A stretch of 64,000 nt of DNA from Pararhodobacter zhoushanensis (GTDB lineage: Bacteria; Pseudomonadota; Alphaproteobacteria; Rhodobacterales; Rhodobacteraceae): positions 1,098,001 through 1,162,000 of the forward strand of contig NZ_JAPDFL010000001.1 of the NCBI RefSeq assembly GCF_025949695.1. Direction: 5' to 3'. Positions 10,700 through 19,704 of this stretch are shown here, piece by piece. The position numbers and the translations under genes are program-made. Below the pieces are notes generated by a model that made no database searches, had not been told where the DNA came from, and saw only the letters and a list, made by a program, of their open reading frames with translations. Position 1 is the first letter of the stretch, and each line of letters opens with the position of its first letter.

Positions 10700-11584
10700 A
10701 TGGCCATTCTCATTGACGAAAACACCCGGGTCATCTGCCAGGGTATCACCGGGTCGCAGGGCACGTTCCACTCGGAACAGGCCATTGCCTACGGCACCAA
10801 GATGGTCGGCGGCGTCACGCCCGGCAAAGGCGGCGGCACCCATCTGGATCTGCCGATCTTCAACTCGGTCCACGAAGCCAAGGCTGTGACCGAAGCGAAC
10901 GCCAGCGTGATCTACGTCCCGCCGCCCTTCGCTGCGGACTCGATCCTCGAGGCTATCGACGCCGAGATGGAGCTGATCATCTGCATCACCGAGGGTATCC
11001 CGGTGCTGGACATGATGCGGGTCAAGCGCGCGCTGCTGAACTCGAAATCGCGTCTGATCGGGCCGAACTGCCCGGGCGTGATGACGCCGGATGCCTGCAA
11101 GATCGGCATCATGCCGGGGTCGATCTTCAAGCGCGGCTCGGTCGGCGTTGTGTCGCGCTCGGGCACCCTGACCTATGAGGCGGTCAAGCAGACCACCGAC
11201 GTCGGCCTGGGCCAGTCGACGGCTGTCGGCATCGGCGGCGATCCGATCAAAGGGACCGAGCACATCGACGTGCTGGAAATGTTCCTGGCCGATCCCGAAA
11301 CCCAGTCGATCATCATGATCGGTGAAATCGGTGGCTCGGCGGAAGAAGAAGCCGCGCAGTTCCTGGCCGATGAGAAGAAAAAAGGCCGCTGGAAACCGAC
11401 AGCTGGCTTTATCGCGGGCCGCACCGCGCCTCCGGGCCGTCGCATGGGTCACGCCGGGGCGATCGTCTCGGGGGGCAAGGGCGATGCCGAGTCCAAGATC
11501 GAGGCCATGAAATCGGCCGGGATCATCGTGGCTGACAGCCCGGCGACGCTGGGCGAAGCCGTGATGAAAGCGATCAAGGCCTGA
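10700..11584 (+). CDS. sucD: succinyl-CoA synthetase alpha subunit
   Basis: The 294-residue protein begins [20 protein letters not shown] and contains the CoA-binding Rossmann segment, [20 protein letters not shown], the [11 protein letters not shown] motif, and [16 protein letters not shown] with the phosphorylated His. The length is normal for the family. It pairs with SucC in substrate-level phosphorylation. The gene starts 6 nt after the sucC stop and is followed 6 nt later by a gene for an exported unknown protein. Confidence 0.98.
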   Translation: MAILIDENTRVICQGITGSQGTFHSEQAIAYGTKMVGGVTPGKGGGTHLDLPIFNSVHEAKAVTEANASVIYVPPPFAADSILEAIDAEMELIICITEGIPVLDMMRVKRALLNSKSRLIGPNCPGVMTPDACKIGIMPGSIFKRGSVGVVSRSGTLTYEAVKQTTDVGLGQSTAVGIGGDPIKGTEHIDVLEMFLADPETQSIIMIGEIGGSAEEEAAQFLADEKKKGRWKPTAGFIAGRTAPPGRRMGHAGAIVSGGKGDAESKIEAMKSAGIIVADSPATLGEAVMKAIKA

Positions 11585-11589
11585 ACGCA

Positions 11590-12333
11590 ATGATGGTGTC
11601 GGCCACTCTTGTGTCCCGGTTCGTCGCCCCTGCCATACTGGCGGGGGCGTTGGCCGGTTCGTGTCTGGCCGACACCACCCCTGCCGCCGACGCGGTGGTC
11701 GCGCAATGCGCGCGGCTGTTCTTTCCGGCGTCCTCGCTGGCTGAAAGCCTCGATGCGATCCCCGGTCTGACCCGGCTGCCGCTGGACAGCTTCGCCCCTG
11801 AGGCCGAGCACGGTCGTGCGCTGCGCATGGCGCTGGCGTATAACCGGGCGCTTCAGGGCATCATGGCCACGGCGCTGATCGCGCCCGAAAACCAGCTGAT
11901 GCGGGAATTCGACGTGGTCGCCGCGGACACGCCCTGGCTCTACTCGACCCCCGGTCAGGGCGGCGGCGTTGCGGCCTATGCCGATGCGGCGGGAACGCTG
12001 TTCATCATCGACCGTTCGATCACCACGGGACGTCAGGGCCGTCGCGAGACGCGCTGCCTGTTCATCGCCCCGCCTGATACGGCCCCTCTGGTGCCTGTGC
12101 TGCCTGAAAATGTGACGATCACCGACACGCCGTCTGCCTCGTCACGAGGTTTTAACGTCAGTGCAAGACAAGGGCGTATACCGTTCGATGACGATGCGGC
12201 GGTGTCCACTGCCAGCGCCGGGTTCTCGATGGTGACGATGCCCGTCCCGCCTGGTACGCGCGTTGCCGATCTCGCCGGGATCGGTGGCGTGACGATCTTC
12301 CGGCAGAGCACCTCGAACCGATCTTCTCAGTAA
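11590..12333 (+). CDS. exported protein of unknown function inside the suc operon
   Basis: The 247-residue protein has a Sec signal peptide (MMVSATLVSRFVAPAILAGA, cleavage near CLA-DTT) and no family I recognise. Two Cys occur in the mature part (AQCARLF and ETRCLFIA), which could form a disulfide. The gene begins 6 nt after sucD, and sucA begins 32 nt after it, so it is co-transcribed with TCA genes. Its presence between sucD and sucA is unusual for the sucCDAB order. Codon use matches its neighbours, so recent transfer is not indicated. Confidence 0.75.
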   Translation: MMVSATLVSRFVAPAILAGALAGSCLADTTPAADAVVAQCARLFFPASSLAESLDAIPGLTRLPLDSFAPEAEHGRALRMALAYNRALQGIMATALIAPENQLMREFDVVAADTPWLYSTPGQGGGVAAYADAAGTLFIIDRSITTGRQGRRETRCLFIAPPDTAPLVPVLPENVTITDTPSASSRGFNVSARQGRIPFDDDAAVSTASAGFSMVTMPVPPGTRVADLAGIGGVTIFRQSTSNRSSQ

Positions 12334-12364
12334 CATCCCTTCCCTCACCCCGAGGACCAGACCC

Positions 12365-15331
12365 ATGAACGACCAAAGCCCCAACGACGCCCTGCATGCC
12401 ACGTCCTTTCTGGATGGGGCGAATGCCGATTACATCGACCAGATGCAGGCGCGGTTTGCAAAGGATCCGTCCAGCGTAGACGCTGCATGGGCGCAGTTCT
12501 TTGAGGCGAATGGCGACGATGTCGCCACTGCCACCCGTCAGGCCGAAGGCCCCAGCTGGGCACGCGCCGACTGGCCGCCGCAGCCGCAGGACGAGCTGAC
12601 CTCGGCCCTGACCGGCATGTGGCCCGCCGCCGCGCAGGAAAGCAAAGCCGCCGGCGACAAGATCCGCGCCAAGGCCGCCGAAAAGGGCGTCGAGATCACC
12701 GACACGCAGGTGCAGCGCGCTGTTCTGGACAGCCTGCGCGCTCTGATGATCATCCGCGCCTACCGCATCCGGGGCCACCTGATCGCCGATCTGGACCCGC
12801 TGAAAATGCGCGACGACTCGCTGCACAGCGAGCTGGACCCGGTGGCTTACGGCTTTGCCGAAAGCGACATGGACCGCCCGATCTTCATCGACAACGTGCT
12901 GGGGCTGCAGGTTGCCTCGATGCGGCAGATCATGGAGATCCTCAAGCGCACCTATTGCGGCACCTTCGCGCTGCAGTTCATGCATATCTCGAACCCGACC
13001 GAAGCCGGTTGGCTGAAAGAGCGCATCGAAGGTTATGGCAAGGAGATCACCTTCACCAAGATGGGCCGCAAGGCGATCCTGAACAAACTGGTCGAGGCTG
13101 AGGGCTTTGAAAAGTTCTGCCACGTCAAGTTCATGGGCACCAAGCGCTTTGGTCTGGACGGGGCCGAGGCCCTGATCCCCGCGATGGAGCAGATCATCAA
13201 GCGCGGCGGCAATCTGGGCGTGAAGGAAATCGTCATCGGCATGCCCCACCGCGGCCGTCTGTCGGTGCTGGCCAACGTGATGGCCAAGCCCTACCGCGCG
13301 ATCTTCAACGAATTTCAGGGCGGCAGCTTCAAGCCGGATGAAGTCGACGGCTCGGGCGACGTGAAGTATCACCTCGGCGCCTCGTCGGACCGTGAGTTCG
13401 ACGGCAATGTCGTGCACCTGTCGCTGACCGCCAACCCCTCGCACCTTGAGGCGGTGAACCCGGTGGTTCTGGGCAAGGTCCGCGCCAAGCAGGACCAGCA
13501 CAACGACCCCGAGCGTCGCTCGGTGATGCCGATCCTGCTGCACGGCGATGCCGCGTTTGCGGGGCAGGGCGTCGTGGCCGAATGTCTGCAATTGTCGGGG
13601 ATCAAGGGGCACCGCACTGGCGGTTGTATCCACGTCATCGTCAACAACCAGATCGGCTTCACCACCGCGCCGCATTTCTCGCGCACCTCGCCCTATCCGA
13701 CGGATATCGCGCTGATGGTTGAAGCGCCGATCTTCCACGTCAACGGCGACGATCCCGAGGCTGTGGTTCACGCCGCCAAGGTCGCGACCGAGTTCCGCCA
13801 GCAGTTCGGCAAGGATGTCGTCATCGACATCTTCTGCTACCGCCGCTTTGGTCACAACGAGGGCGACGAGCCCATGTTCACCAACCCGGCGATGTACAAG
13901 TCGATCAAGCGTCACAAGACGACGCTGCAACTGTACACCGAGCGTCTGGTCGAAGACGGCCTGATCCCCGAGGGCGAGATCGAGGATATGAAAGCGGCGT
14001 TCCAGTCGCATCTGAACACCGAGTTCGAGACCGCCAAGGAATACCGCCCGAACAAGGCCGACTGGCTCGACGGACGCTGGAAAACGGTCAAGACCAAAGA
14101 TCGCGATCAGTATCAGGCCGGTCACACCGGGCTGAAGCCGGAAACCTTTGCCGAGATCGGCGTCGGCCTGACCACGCCCCCGACCGACTTCGACATCCAC
14201 AAGACCGTCACGCGCCAGCTGGACGGCAAGAAGAAGATGTTCGAAACCGGCGAGGGCTTTGACTGGGCCACGGCCGAGGCCATCGCCTTTGGCTCGCTGC
14301 TGGTCGAAGGGTTCCCGGTGCGCCTGTCGGGCCAGGATTGCTCGCGCGGGACGTTCTCGCAGCGCCACTCGGCGCTGGTCGATCAGACCACCGAAGAGCG
14401 GTACTATCCGCTGAACCATATCCGGTCCGGTCAGGCCCGCTACGAGGTCATCGACTCGATGCTTTCGGAATACGCGGTGCTGGGCTTTGAGTACGGCTAT
14501 TCGCTGTCCGAACCCAACGCGCTGACCCTGTGGGAAGCCCAGTTCGGCGATTTCGCCAACGGCGCGCAGATCATGTTCGACCAGTTCATCAGCTCGGGCG
14601 AAAGCAAATGGCTGCGCATGTCGGGGCTGGTCCTGCTGCTGCCGCACGGGTTCGAAGGGCAGGGCCCCGAGCACTCGTCGGCCCGGCTTGAGCGCTTCCT
14701 GCAGAACTCGGCCGAGGAAAACTGGATCGTCGCCAACTGCTCGACCCCGGCGAACTATTTCCACATCCTGCGCCGCCAGTTGCACCGCGATTTTCGCAAG
14801 CCGCTGATCCTGATGACGCCGAAATCCCTGCTGCGCCACCCGATGTGCGTCAGCAAGGCGGCCGATTTCACCGATGGCTCGACCTTCCACCGCGTGCTGT
14901 GGGATGATGCGCAATACGGCACCTCGACCGTGACGCTGAAACCCGATGCCGAGATCAAGCGCGTGGTGCTGTGCTCGGGCAAGGTCTATTTCGACCTGCT
15001 GGCCGAGCGCGACGCACGCGGGCTGGACGACGTGTATCTGCTGCGTGTCGAACAGCTGTACCCGATGCCGAACAAGTCCCTGCGTCAGGAGCTGCAACGC
15101 TTCCCGACCGCCGAGATGGTCTGGTGTCAGGAAGAGCCCAAGAACCAGGGCGCCTGGTCGTATATCGAGCCCAACCTCGAAGCCGTGCTGACCGAGCTCG
15201 GCGCCACCCACAAACGTGCCCGCTATGCCGGGCGCACCGCTTCGGCCTCGCCCGCCACGGGTCTGGCCAGCAAGCACAAGTCGCAACAAGAGGCGCTGGT
15301 GATCGAAGCGCTGACGTCGGAAGGGAACTGA
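12365..15331 (+). CDS. sucA: 2-oxoglutarate dehydrogenase E1 component
   Basis: The 988-residue protein has E1o features: an N-terminal ATSFLDGANADYIDQMQARF segment that tethers to E2, IGMPHRGRLSVLANVM, HGDAAFAGQGVVAE, a ThDP site spanning NNQIGFTT, and a pyrimidine-binding domain with LSGQDCSRGTFSQRH and LPHGFEGQGPEHSSAR. It decarboxylates 2-oxoglutarate and transfers succinyl to the E2 lipoyl group. The length is typical. sucB starts 3 nt downstream of its stop, and lpd (E3) is about 2.7 kb further on. Confidence 0.98.
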   Translation: MNDQSPNDALHATSFLDGANADYIDQMQARFAKDPSSVDAAWAQFFEANGDDVATATRQAEGPSWARADWPPQPQDELTSALTGMWPAAAQESKAAGDKIRAKAAEKGVEITDTQVQRAVLDSLRALMIIRAYRIRGHLIADLDPLKMRDDSLHSELDPVAYGFAESDMDRPIFIDNVLGLQVASMRQIMEILKRTYCGTFALQFMHISNPTEAGWLKERIEGYGKEITFTKMGRKAILNKLVEAEGFEKFCHVKFMGTKRFGLDGAEALIPAMEQIIKRGGNLGVKEIVIGMPHRGRLSVLANVMAKPYRAIFNEFQGGSFKPDEVDGSGDVKYHLGASSDREFDGNVVHLSLTANPSHLEAVNPVVLGKVRAKQDQHNDPERRSVMPILLHGDAAFAGQGVVAECLQLSGIKGHRTGGCIHVIVNNQIGFTTAPHFSRTSPYPTDIALMVEAPIFHVNGDDPEAVVHAAKVATEFRQQFGKDVVIDIFCYRRFGHNEGDEPMFTNPAMYKSIKRHKTTLQLYTERLVEDGLIPEGEIEDMKAAFQSHLNTEFETAKEYRPNKADWLDGRWKTVKTKDRDQYQAGHTGLKPETFAEIGVGLTTPPTDFDIHKTVTRQLDGKKKMFETGEGFDWATAEAIAFGSLLVEGFPVRLSGQDCSRGTFSQRHSALVDQTTEERYYPLNHIRSGQARYEVIDSMLSEYAVLGFEYGYSLSEPNALTLWEAQFGDFANGAQIMFDQFISSGESKWLRMSGLVLLLPHGFEGQGPEHSSARLERFLQNSAEENWIVANCSTPANYFHILRRQLHRDFRKPLILMTPKSLLRHPMCVSKAADFTDGSTFHRVLWDDAQYGTSTVTLKPDAEIKRVVLCSGKVYFDLLAERDARGLDDVYLLRVEQLYPMPNKSLRQELQRFPTAEMVWCQEEPKNQGAWSYIEPNLEAVLTELGATHKRARYAGRTASASPATGLASKHKSQQEALVIEALTSEGN

Positions 15332-15334
15332 ACA

Positions 15335-16546
15335 ATGAGCATCGAAGTCCGCGTCCCCACGCTGGGTGAGAGTGTCTCGGAAGCGACCATCGCCACCTGG
15401 TTCAAGAAACCCGGTGACACCGTCGCAGCCGACGAAATGCTGTGCGAGCTGGAAACCGACAAGGTCACGGTCGAGGTTCCGGCCCCGTCCGCCGGCGTGC
15501 TGTCGGAAATCATCGCGCCCGAGGGTGAGACGGTCGGCGTGAATGCCCTGCTGGCGATCATCACCGAAGGCGACGGCGCAGCCGCTGCCCCGGCCAAGGC
15601 CGAGAAGCCCGCCGCCGAAGCGCCCAAGGCCGAAGCCGCCAAGACCGAAAAATCGGTCGAGGATGCACCGTCGGCGAAAAAGGCGATGGCCGAAGCAGGC
15701 CTGACGTCGGATGACGTCAAGGGCACGGGCCGCGACGGCCGCGTGATGAAAGAGGACGTGCAGCGCACGGTCGCCTCGGGTGGTGCTGCCGCTCCGGCCC
15801 CCGCGCCGGTCGCTGTCAGCCGTGGCCCGGTGGCCGCCGATGACGCGGTGCGCGAAGAGCGCGTGAAGATGACGCGCCTGCGCGCCACCATCGCCCGCCG
15901 CCTGAAAGACGCGCAGAACACCGCCGCGATGCTGACCACCTATAACGAGGTGGACATGTCCGGCATCATGGACCTGCGCAACGAGTACAAGACGCAGTTC
16001 GAAAAGAAACATGGCGTCAAGCTGGGCTTCATGTCGTTCTTCGTGAAGGCCTGCTGCCACGCGCTGAAAGAAGTGCCCGAGGTCAACGCCGAGATCGACG
16101 GTCAGGACGTCGTCTACAAGAACTACGTCCATATGGGCGTGGCCGTGGGCACGCCCTCGGGTCTGGTGGTGCCGGTTGTCCGGGATGCTGACCAGATGGG
16201 CTTTGCCGCGATCGAGAAGAAGATCGCCGAAATGGGCCTGCGCGCCCGCGACGGCAAGCTGTCGATGGCGGAAATGCAGGGCGGCTCGTTCACCATCTCG
16301 AACGGCGGCGTCTATGGCTCGCTGATGTCCTCGCCGATCCTGAATCCCCCGCAATCGGGCATTCTGGGCATGCACAAGATCCAGGACCGTCCGGTCGTGG
16401 TGAACGGCCAGATCGTCATCCGCCCGATGATGTATCTTGCGCTGTCGTATGACCACCGGATCGTTGACGGCAAAGGCGCCGTGACCTTCCTGGTCCGCGT
16501 CAAGGAAGCGCTGGAAGACCCGCGCCGCCTGTTGATGGACCTGTAA
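15335..16546 (+). CDS. sucB: 2-oxoglutarate dehydrogenase E2 component (dihydrolipoamide succinyltransferase)
   Basis: The 403-residue protein has one N-terminal lipoyl domain (lipoyl-Lys in [11 protein letters not shown], about residues 40-46) and an Ala/Pro/Lys-rich linker (about 80-110). A peripheral E1/E3-binding domain follows ([20 protein letters not shown]), then a catalytic domain ending in [18 protein letters not shown] with the active His and Asp. It transfers succinyl from lipoate to CoA. It is followed by paired hairpins at 16549-16609 that may end or attenuate the sucC-sucB transcript. Confidence 0.98.
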   Translation: MSIEVRVPTLGESVSEATIATWFKKPGDTVAADEMLCELETDKVTVEVPAPSAGVLSEIIAPEGETVGVNALLAIITEGDGAAAAPAKAEKPAAEAPKAEAAKTEKSVEDAPSAKKAMAEAGLTSDDVKGTGRDGRVMKEDVQRTVASGGAAAPAPAPVAVSRGPVAADDAVREERVKMTRLRATIARRLKDAQNTAAMLTTYNEVDMSGIMDLRNEYKTQFEKKHGVKLGFMSFFVKACCHALKEVPEVNAEIDGQDVVYKNYVHMGVAVGTPSGLVVPVVRDADQMGFAAIEKKIAEMGLRARDGKLSMAEMQGGSFTISNGGVYGSLMSSPILNPPQSGILGMHKIQDRPVVVNGQIVIRPMMYLALSYDHRIVDGKGAVTFLVRVKEALEDPRRLLMDL

Positions 16547-16548
16547 AA

Positions 16549-16609
16549 GGTGGGTTGAAAACCCACCCTACGCTGGCGCGCCCGGTGTAGGGTGGGGCTT
16601 CGCCCCACC
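16549..16609 (+). terminator. two hairpins with a mutually exclusive middle pairing, downstream of sucB
   Basis: GGTGGGTT (16549-16556) pairs with AACCCACC (16560-16567). GGTGGGGC (16591-16598) pairs with GCCCCACC (16602-16609). The inner arms also pair with each other: CCCACCCTAC (16562-16571) with GTAGGGTGGG (16587-16596). No T tract follows, so this is not a standard intrinsic terminator; it could be an attenuator, an mRNA-stabilising element or a dispersed palindromic repeat. Confidence 0.5.
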
Positions 16610-16647
16610 GCCGTTTCGCCTGCGTTCCCAGCACCGGACCTGCCGCC

Positions 16648-17190
16648 ATGCATCGCCGTTTCGTCCTTCAGACCCTCGCCGCCGTCGCCGTGATCGGTGG
16701 TGCTGACAGCGCCTCGGCCCAGTCACGCGGCCACACGCCGCCGCCGATGGCCGCACCGCATGAACAGGCGGATTTCGTGCTGGTGTTGAAGGCCGCACGC
16801 CGTCTGACCCTGTACCGGCAGGGCCAGCCGATCCGCGAATACCGCATTTCCATGGGCGATGGGGCCAACGATGGCCCCAAACGGTTCGAGGGCGATGGGC
16901 GCACGCCCGAGGGGCGCTATATCATCGACTGGCGCAACCCCAATTCGCTGGCCTATCTCAGCCTGCACATCTCGTACCCCAACGAGGCAGACGTGGCCTA
17001 TGCGGAATCGCAGGGCCGTCGCGCCGGGGGCGATATCATGATCCACGGGATCAACAACGGTTGGGGCTTTCTGGGCGTGCTGCAACGCTCGCGCGACTGG
17101 ACGGCTGGGTGCATTGCCGTCACCAACCGCGAGATGCGGCAGATCTGGTCGCTGGTGCCCGACGGAACGCCGATCGAGTTGCGCCCATGA
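16648..17190 (+). CDS. L,D-transpeptidase family protein (YkuD-type, periplasmic)
   Basis: The 180-residue protein has a signal peptide (MHRRFVLQTLAAVAVIGGAD) and then a YkuD domain. KAARRLTLYRQGQPIREY and GRTPEGRYIIDWRNP precede the active-site motif, with His133 in MIHGINNGWG and catalytic Cys155 in DWTAGCIAVTN. It would form 3-3 or protein-peptidoglycan cross-links in the periplasm. The stop overlaps the next gene by 4 nt (ATGA). It sits between sucB and lpd, away from other cell-wall genes. Confidence 0.88.
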   Translation: MHRRFVLQTLAAVAVIGGADSASAQSRGHTPPPMAAPHEQADFVLVLKAARRLTLYRQGQPIREYRISMGDGANDGPKRFEGDGRTPEGRYIIDWRNPNSLAYLSLHISYPNEADVAYAESQGRRAGGDIMIHGINNGWGFLGVLQRSRDWTAGCIAVTNREMRQIWSLVPDGTPIELRP

Positions 17191-17579
17191 CGCCCGAACT
17201 CGCTGCCCTTTCCGCCACCGCGCTGATCCATTTCGCCACGATCTTTACCGCGCAACGGTTCCTGACCCGTGACGTCGGCAAGTCCGGCAATTGGGGCACG
17301 CGCGAAGGGGTCGAGGACGATCTGTCCCCCCTTACCCTGCGCCTGCGCCGGGCGACCGCGAATTTCACCGAGAATGTCGGCCCTTTCATCATCGCCGTGC
17401 TGGTGGTGGTGCTGGCAGGCAAGACCTCGGGCCTGACCGCCGCCCTGGCCTGGATCTTTGTCGCCGCCCGCGCGCTCTATGTCCCGGCATATGCGCTGTG
17501 TTGGGTGCCCTGGCGTACGGTGATCTGGGCAATTAGCGCGCTGGCGACATTGGCGTTGCTGGTCCTCGGCCTTATCTGA
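17187..17579 (+). CDS. MAPEG family membrane protein (copy 1)
   Basis: The 130-residue protein begins MTPELAALSATALIHFATIF and has four predicted membrane helices. NFTENVGPFIIAVLVVVLAG and AARALYVPAYALCWVPWRT are typical of bacterial MAPEG proteins, a family that includes glutathione-dependent eicosanoid enzymes; bacterial functions are mostly unknown. I chose the ATG at 17187, which overlaps the L,D-transpeptidase stop. It is followed 5 nt later by a second, paralogous MAPEG gene of identical length. Confidence 0.85.
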   Translation: MTPELAALSATALIHFATIFTAQRFLTRDVGKSGNWGTREGVEDDLSPLTLRLRRATANFTENVGPFIIAVLVVVLAGKTSGLTAALAWIFVAARALYVPAYALCWVPWRTVIWAISALATLALLVLGLI

Positions 17580-17584
17580 GAGAG

Positions 17585-17977
17585 ATGATGACCCCCGAAC
17601 TCCTCACCCTCGCGCTCGCCATCCTGCTGCAGGTCGCGCAATTTGCCAGCTACTCGGTGTTGGCGCAGCAACAGGTCGGCCCCCGATACGCCGCCTCGCC
17701 GCGCGATACCCCGCGCGAGCTGTCCGGCCTCGCGGGGCGTGCCCAACGCGCGCTCAACAACCATTTCGAAGGGCTGATCCTGTTCACCGCCGCCGTGGTC
17801 GTGGTTACGCTCTCGGGTCAGTCCACCGGCGTTACGCAGGCAGCCGCCTGGGTCTACCTCGCCATGCGCGCCCTGTATGTGCCCGCCTACCTCTTTGGCT
17901 GGGCACCGTGGCGCTCGCTGATCTGGTTCGTCGGGTTGCTCGCCACCGTTACAATGATCATCGCATCGCTGATCTGA
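17585..17977 (+). CDS. MAPEG family membrane protein (copy 2)
   Basis: The 130-residue, four-helix protein contains RAQRALNNHFEGLILFTAAV and AMRALYVPAYLFGWAPWRS, aligning end to end with copy 1 although the helices have diverged. The tandem pair probably arose by duplication and may form mixed trimers, the usual MAPEG assembly. It is followed by a 103-bp gap holding a dispersed intergenic repeat, then lpd. Enzymatic activity is not shown by the sequence. Confidence 0.85.
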   Translation: MMTPELLTLALAILLQVAQFASYSVLAQQQVGPRYAASPRDTPRELSGLAGRAQRALNNHFEGLILFTAAVVVVTLSGQSTGVTQAAAWVYLAMRALYVPAYLFGWAPWRSLIWFVGLLATVTMIIASLI

Positions 17978-17993
17978 TGCGGCATCATCTGTC

Positions 17994-18056
17994 CCTAAAT
18001 ATCCTCGGGGGTGAATTCGGCGGATGCCGAAGAGGGGGTCCGAGGACCCCCTGACC
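17994..18056. repeat. dispersed intergenic repeat, copy 1
   Basis: AATATCCTCGGGGGTGAA (about 17998-18015) is followed, after 16 bp, by an inverted repeat GAGGGGGTCC...GGACCCCC. A second copy with AATATCCCCGGGGGTGAA and an analogous G/C hairpin lies at 61850-61916. Both are in non-coding gaps next to genes, which suggests a mobile or regulatory intergenic family rather than chance. Confidence 0.5.
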
Positions 18057-18080
18057 CCCGCTACCATGGAGACCATAGCA

Positions 18081-19469
18081 ATGGCTGACTTCGATCTCAT
18101 CGTCATCGGCGCCGGACCCGGCGGATACGTCTGCGCGATCCGCGCCGCGCAACTGGGCCTCAAGGTCGCCTGTGTCGAAGGCCGCGAGACGCTGGGCGGA
18201 ACGTGCCTGAACGTCGGCTGCATCCCGTCCAAGGCACTACTCAACGCCACGCACCAGTTGCACGAGGTTCACGAGAACTTCGAGAAGATGGGCTTGATGG
18301 GCGCTGCGCCGACGGTCGACTGGGACAAGATGCAGGCCTACAAACAGGACGTGGTGAACGGCAACACCAAGGGCATCGAGTTCCTGTTCAAGAAGAACAA
18401 GGTGACCTGGCTCAAAGGCTGGGCCTCGATCCCCGCCGCCGGTCAGGTCAAGGTTGGTGACGAAATCCACAACGCCAAAAACATCGTTGTGGCCTCGGGC
18501 TCGGTTCCGGCCAGCCTGCCGGGCGTCGAGGTCGATGAAGAGGTCATCGTCACCTCGACGGGCGCGCTCAGCCTGCCCAAGATCCCCAAATCGGTCGTGG
18601 TGATCGGCGCAGGCGTGATCGGGCTGGAGATGGGCTCGGTCTATGCCCGTCTGGGGGCCACCGTCACGGTGATCGAATACCTCGACGCCATCACGCCCGG
18701 CATGGACGCCGAGATCGCCAAGAGCTTCCAGAAGCTGCTGACCAAGCAGGGTTTCAAGTTCACGCTGGGCGCTGCCGTCCAGAAGGCCGAGCGCACCGAG
18801 ACCGGCGCGACGGTCACCTACACGCTGCGCAAGGATGACAGCGAGCATTCGGTGGACGCCGATGTGGTTCTGGTCGCCACCGGCCGCAAGGCCTATACCG
18901 ATGGTCTGGGTCTGGACGCGCTAGGGGTTGAGCTGCTGCCGCGCGGTCAGGTCAAGACCGATGCGCATTGGGCAACCAATGTCAAAGGCATCTACGCCAT
19001 CGGCGACGCCGTGGTCGGCCCGATGCTGGCCCACAAGGCCGAGGACGAGGGCATGGCGGTCGCCGAGGTGATCGCGGGCAAGCATGGCCACGTGAATTAC
19101 GACGTCATCCCCGGCGTGATCTACACCACGCCCGAGGTATCCTCGGTCGGCAAGACCGAAGAGCAGCTCAAAGAGGCGGGCGTCGACTACAAGGTCGGCA
19201 AATTCCCCTTCATGGGCAACGCCCGCGCCAAGGCGGTGTTTCAGGCCGAGGGTTTTGTGAAGATCCTGGCCGACAAGACCACCGACCGGGTTCTGGGCTG
19301 CCACATCATCGGGCCGGGCGCGGGCGATCTGATCCATGAGATCTGCGTCGCGATGGAGTTCGGTGCCTCGGCGCAGGATGTCGCGCTGACCTGCCATGCG
19401 CACCCGACCTATTCGGAAGCCGTGCGCGAGGCGGCGCTGGCTTGCGGCGACGGCGCGATCCACGCCTGA
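18081..19469 (+). CDS. lpdA: dihydrolipoyl dehydrogenase (E3)
   Basis: The 462-residue flavoprotein has the FAD dinucleotide motif [15 protein letters not shown] and redox disulfide Cys42/Cys47 in [16 protein letters not shown]. It also has the NAD motif [18 protein letters not shown], an [18 protein letters not shown] flavin segment, and the C-terminal catalytic His-Glu in [15 protein letters not shown]. It reoxidises lipoate on 2-oxoglutarate dehydrogenase, and possibly on other 2-oxo acid complexes. I chose the ATG at 18081, where homology begins. It lies in the sucAB region but is separated from sucB by three other genes. Confidence 0.97.
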   Translation: MADFDLIVIGAGPGGYVCAIRAAQLGLKVACVEGRETLGGTCLNVGCIPSKALLNATHQLHEVHENFEKMGLMGAAPTVDWDKMQAYKQDVVNGNTKGIEFLFKKNKVTWLKGWASIPAAGQVKVGDEIHNAKNIVVASGSVPASLPGVEVDEEVIVTSTGALSLPKIPKSVVVIGAGVIGLEMGSVYARLGATVTVIEYLDAITPGMDAEIAKSFQKLLTKQGFKFTLGAAVQKAERTETGATVTYTLRKDDSEHSVDADVVLVATGRKAYTDGLGLDALGVELLPRGQVKTDAHWATNVKGIYAIGDAVVGPMLAHKAEDEGMAVAEVIAGKHGHVNYDVIPGVIYTTPEVSSVGKTEEQLKEAGVDYKVGKFPFMGNARAKAVFQAEGFVKILADKTTDRVLGCHIIGPGAGDLIHEICVAMEFGASAQDVALTCHAHPTYSEAVREAALACGDGAIHA

Positions 19470-19601
19470 CGGCGGGGCGCGGCGCTCGGGGGGCATCGAG
19501 CCCCCTCGCGCCGGCCGCGCCTGCGCGCGGCGTCAGCGCTCAGGGCCTGCCGGGCCGCTTGGCGGTGAGCCGGGTGTGTGTATTTGTGACAAGGTGATGA
19601 G

Positions 19602-19634
19602 AGGCGGTACTCAGGCGGGTGCCGCCTTTTTTTG
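19602..19634 (+). terminator. rho-independent terminator after lpdA
   Basis: AGGCGGTAC (19602-19610) pairs with GTGCCGCCT (19619-19627), including one G-U pair, with an 8-nt loop. A run of seven T follows. It ends the lpdA transcript. The 235-bp gap 19470-19704 holds this terminator and a GGGGGC/GCCCCC hairpin near 19483-19505; no gene is seen in it. Confidence 0.85.
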
Positions 19635-19704
19635 CGTCTGGAAAGGGTTTCGCTTTCGCTGGCTGCCGCGTTAAGCTTAACAGGCGAAACAACGGGGGTG
19701 TGGC

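Noticed and set aside
12158..16456. A 1,432-codon open frame on the minus strand across sucA and sucB
   Set aside because: It is antisense to two certain enzymes, its product is His/Arg/Asp/Gly-rich without any domain, and it arises from the strong codon bias of sucA and sucB.
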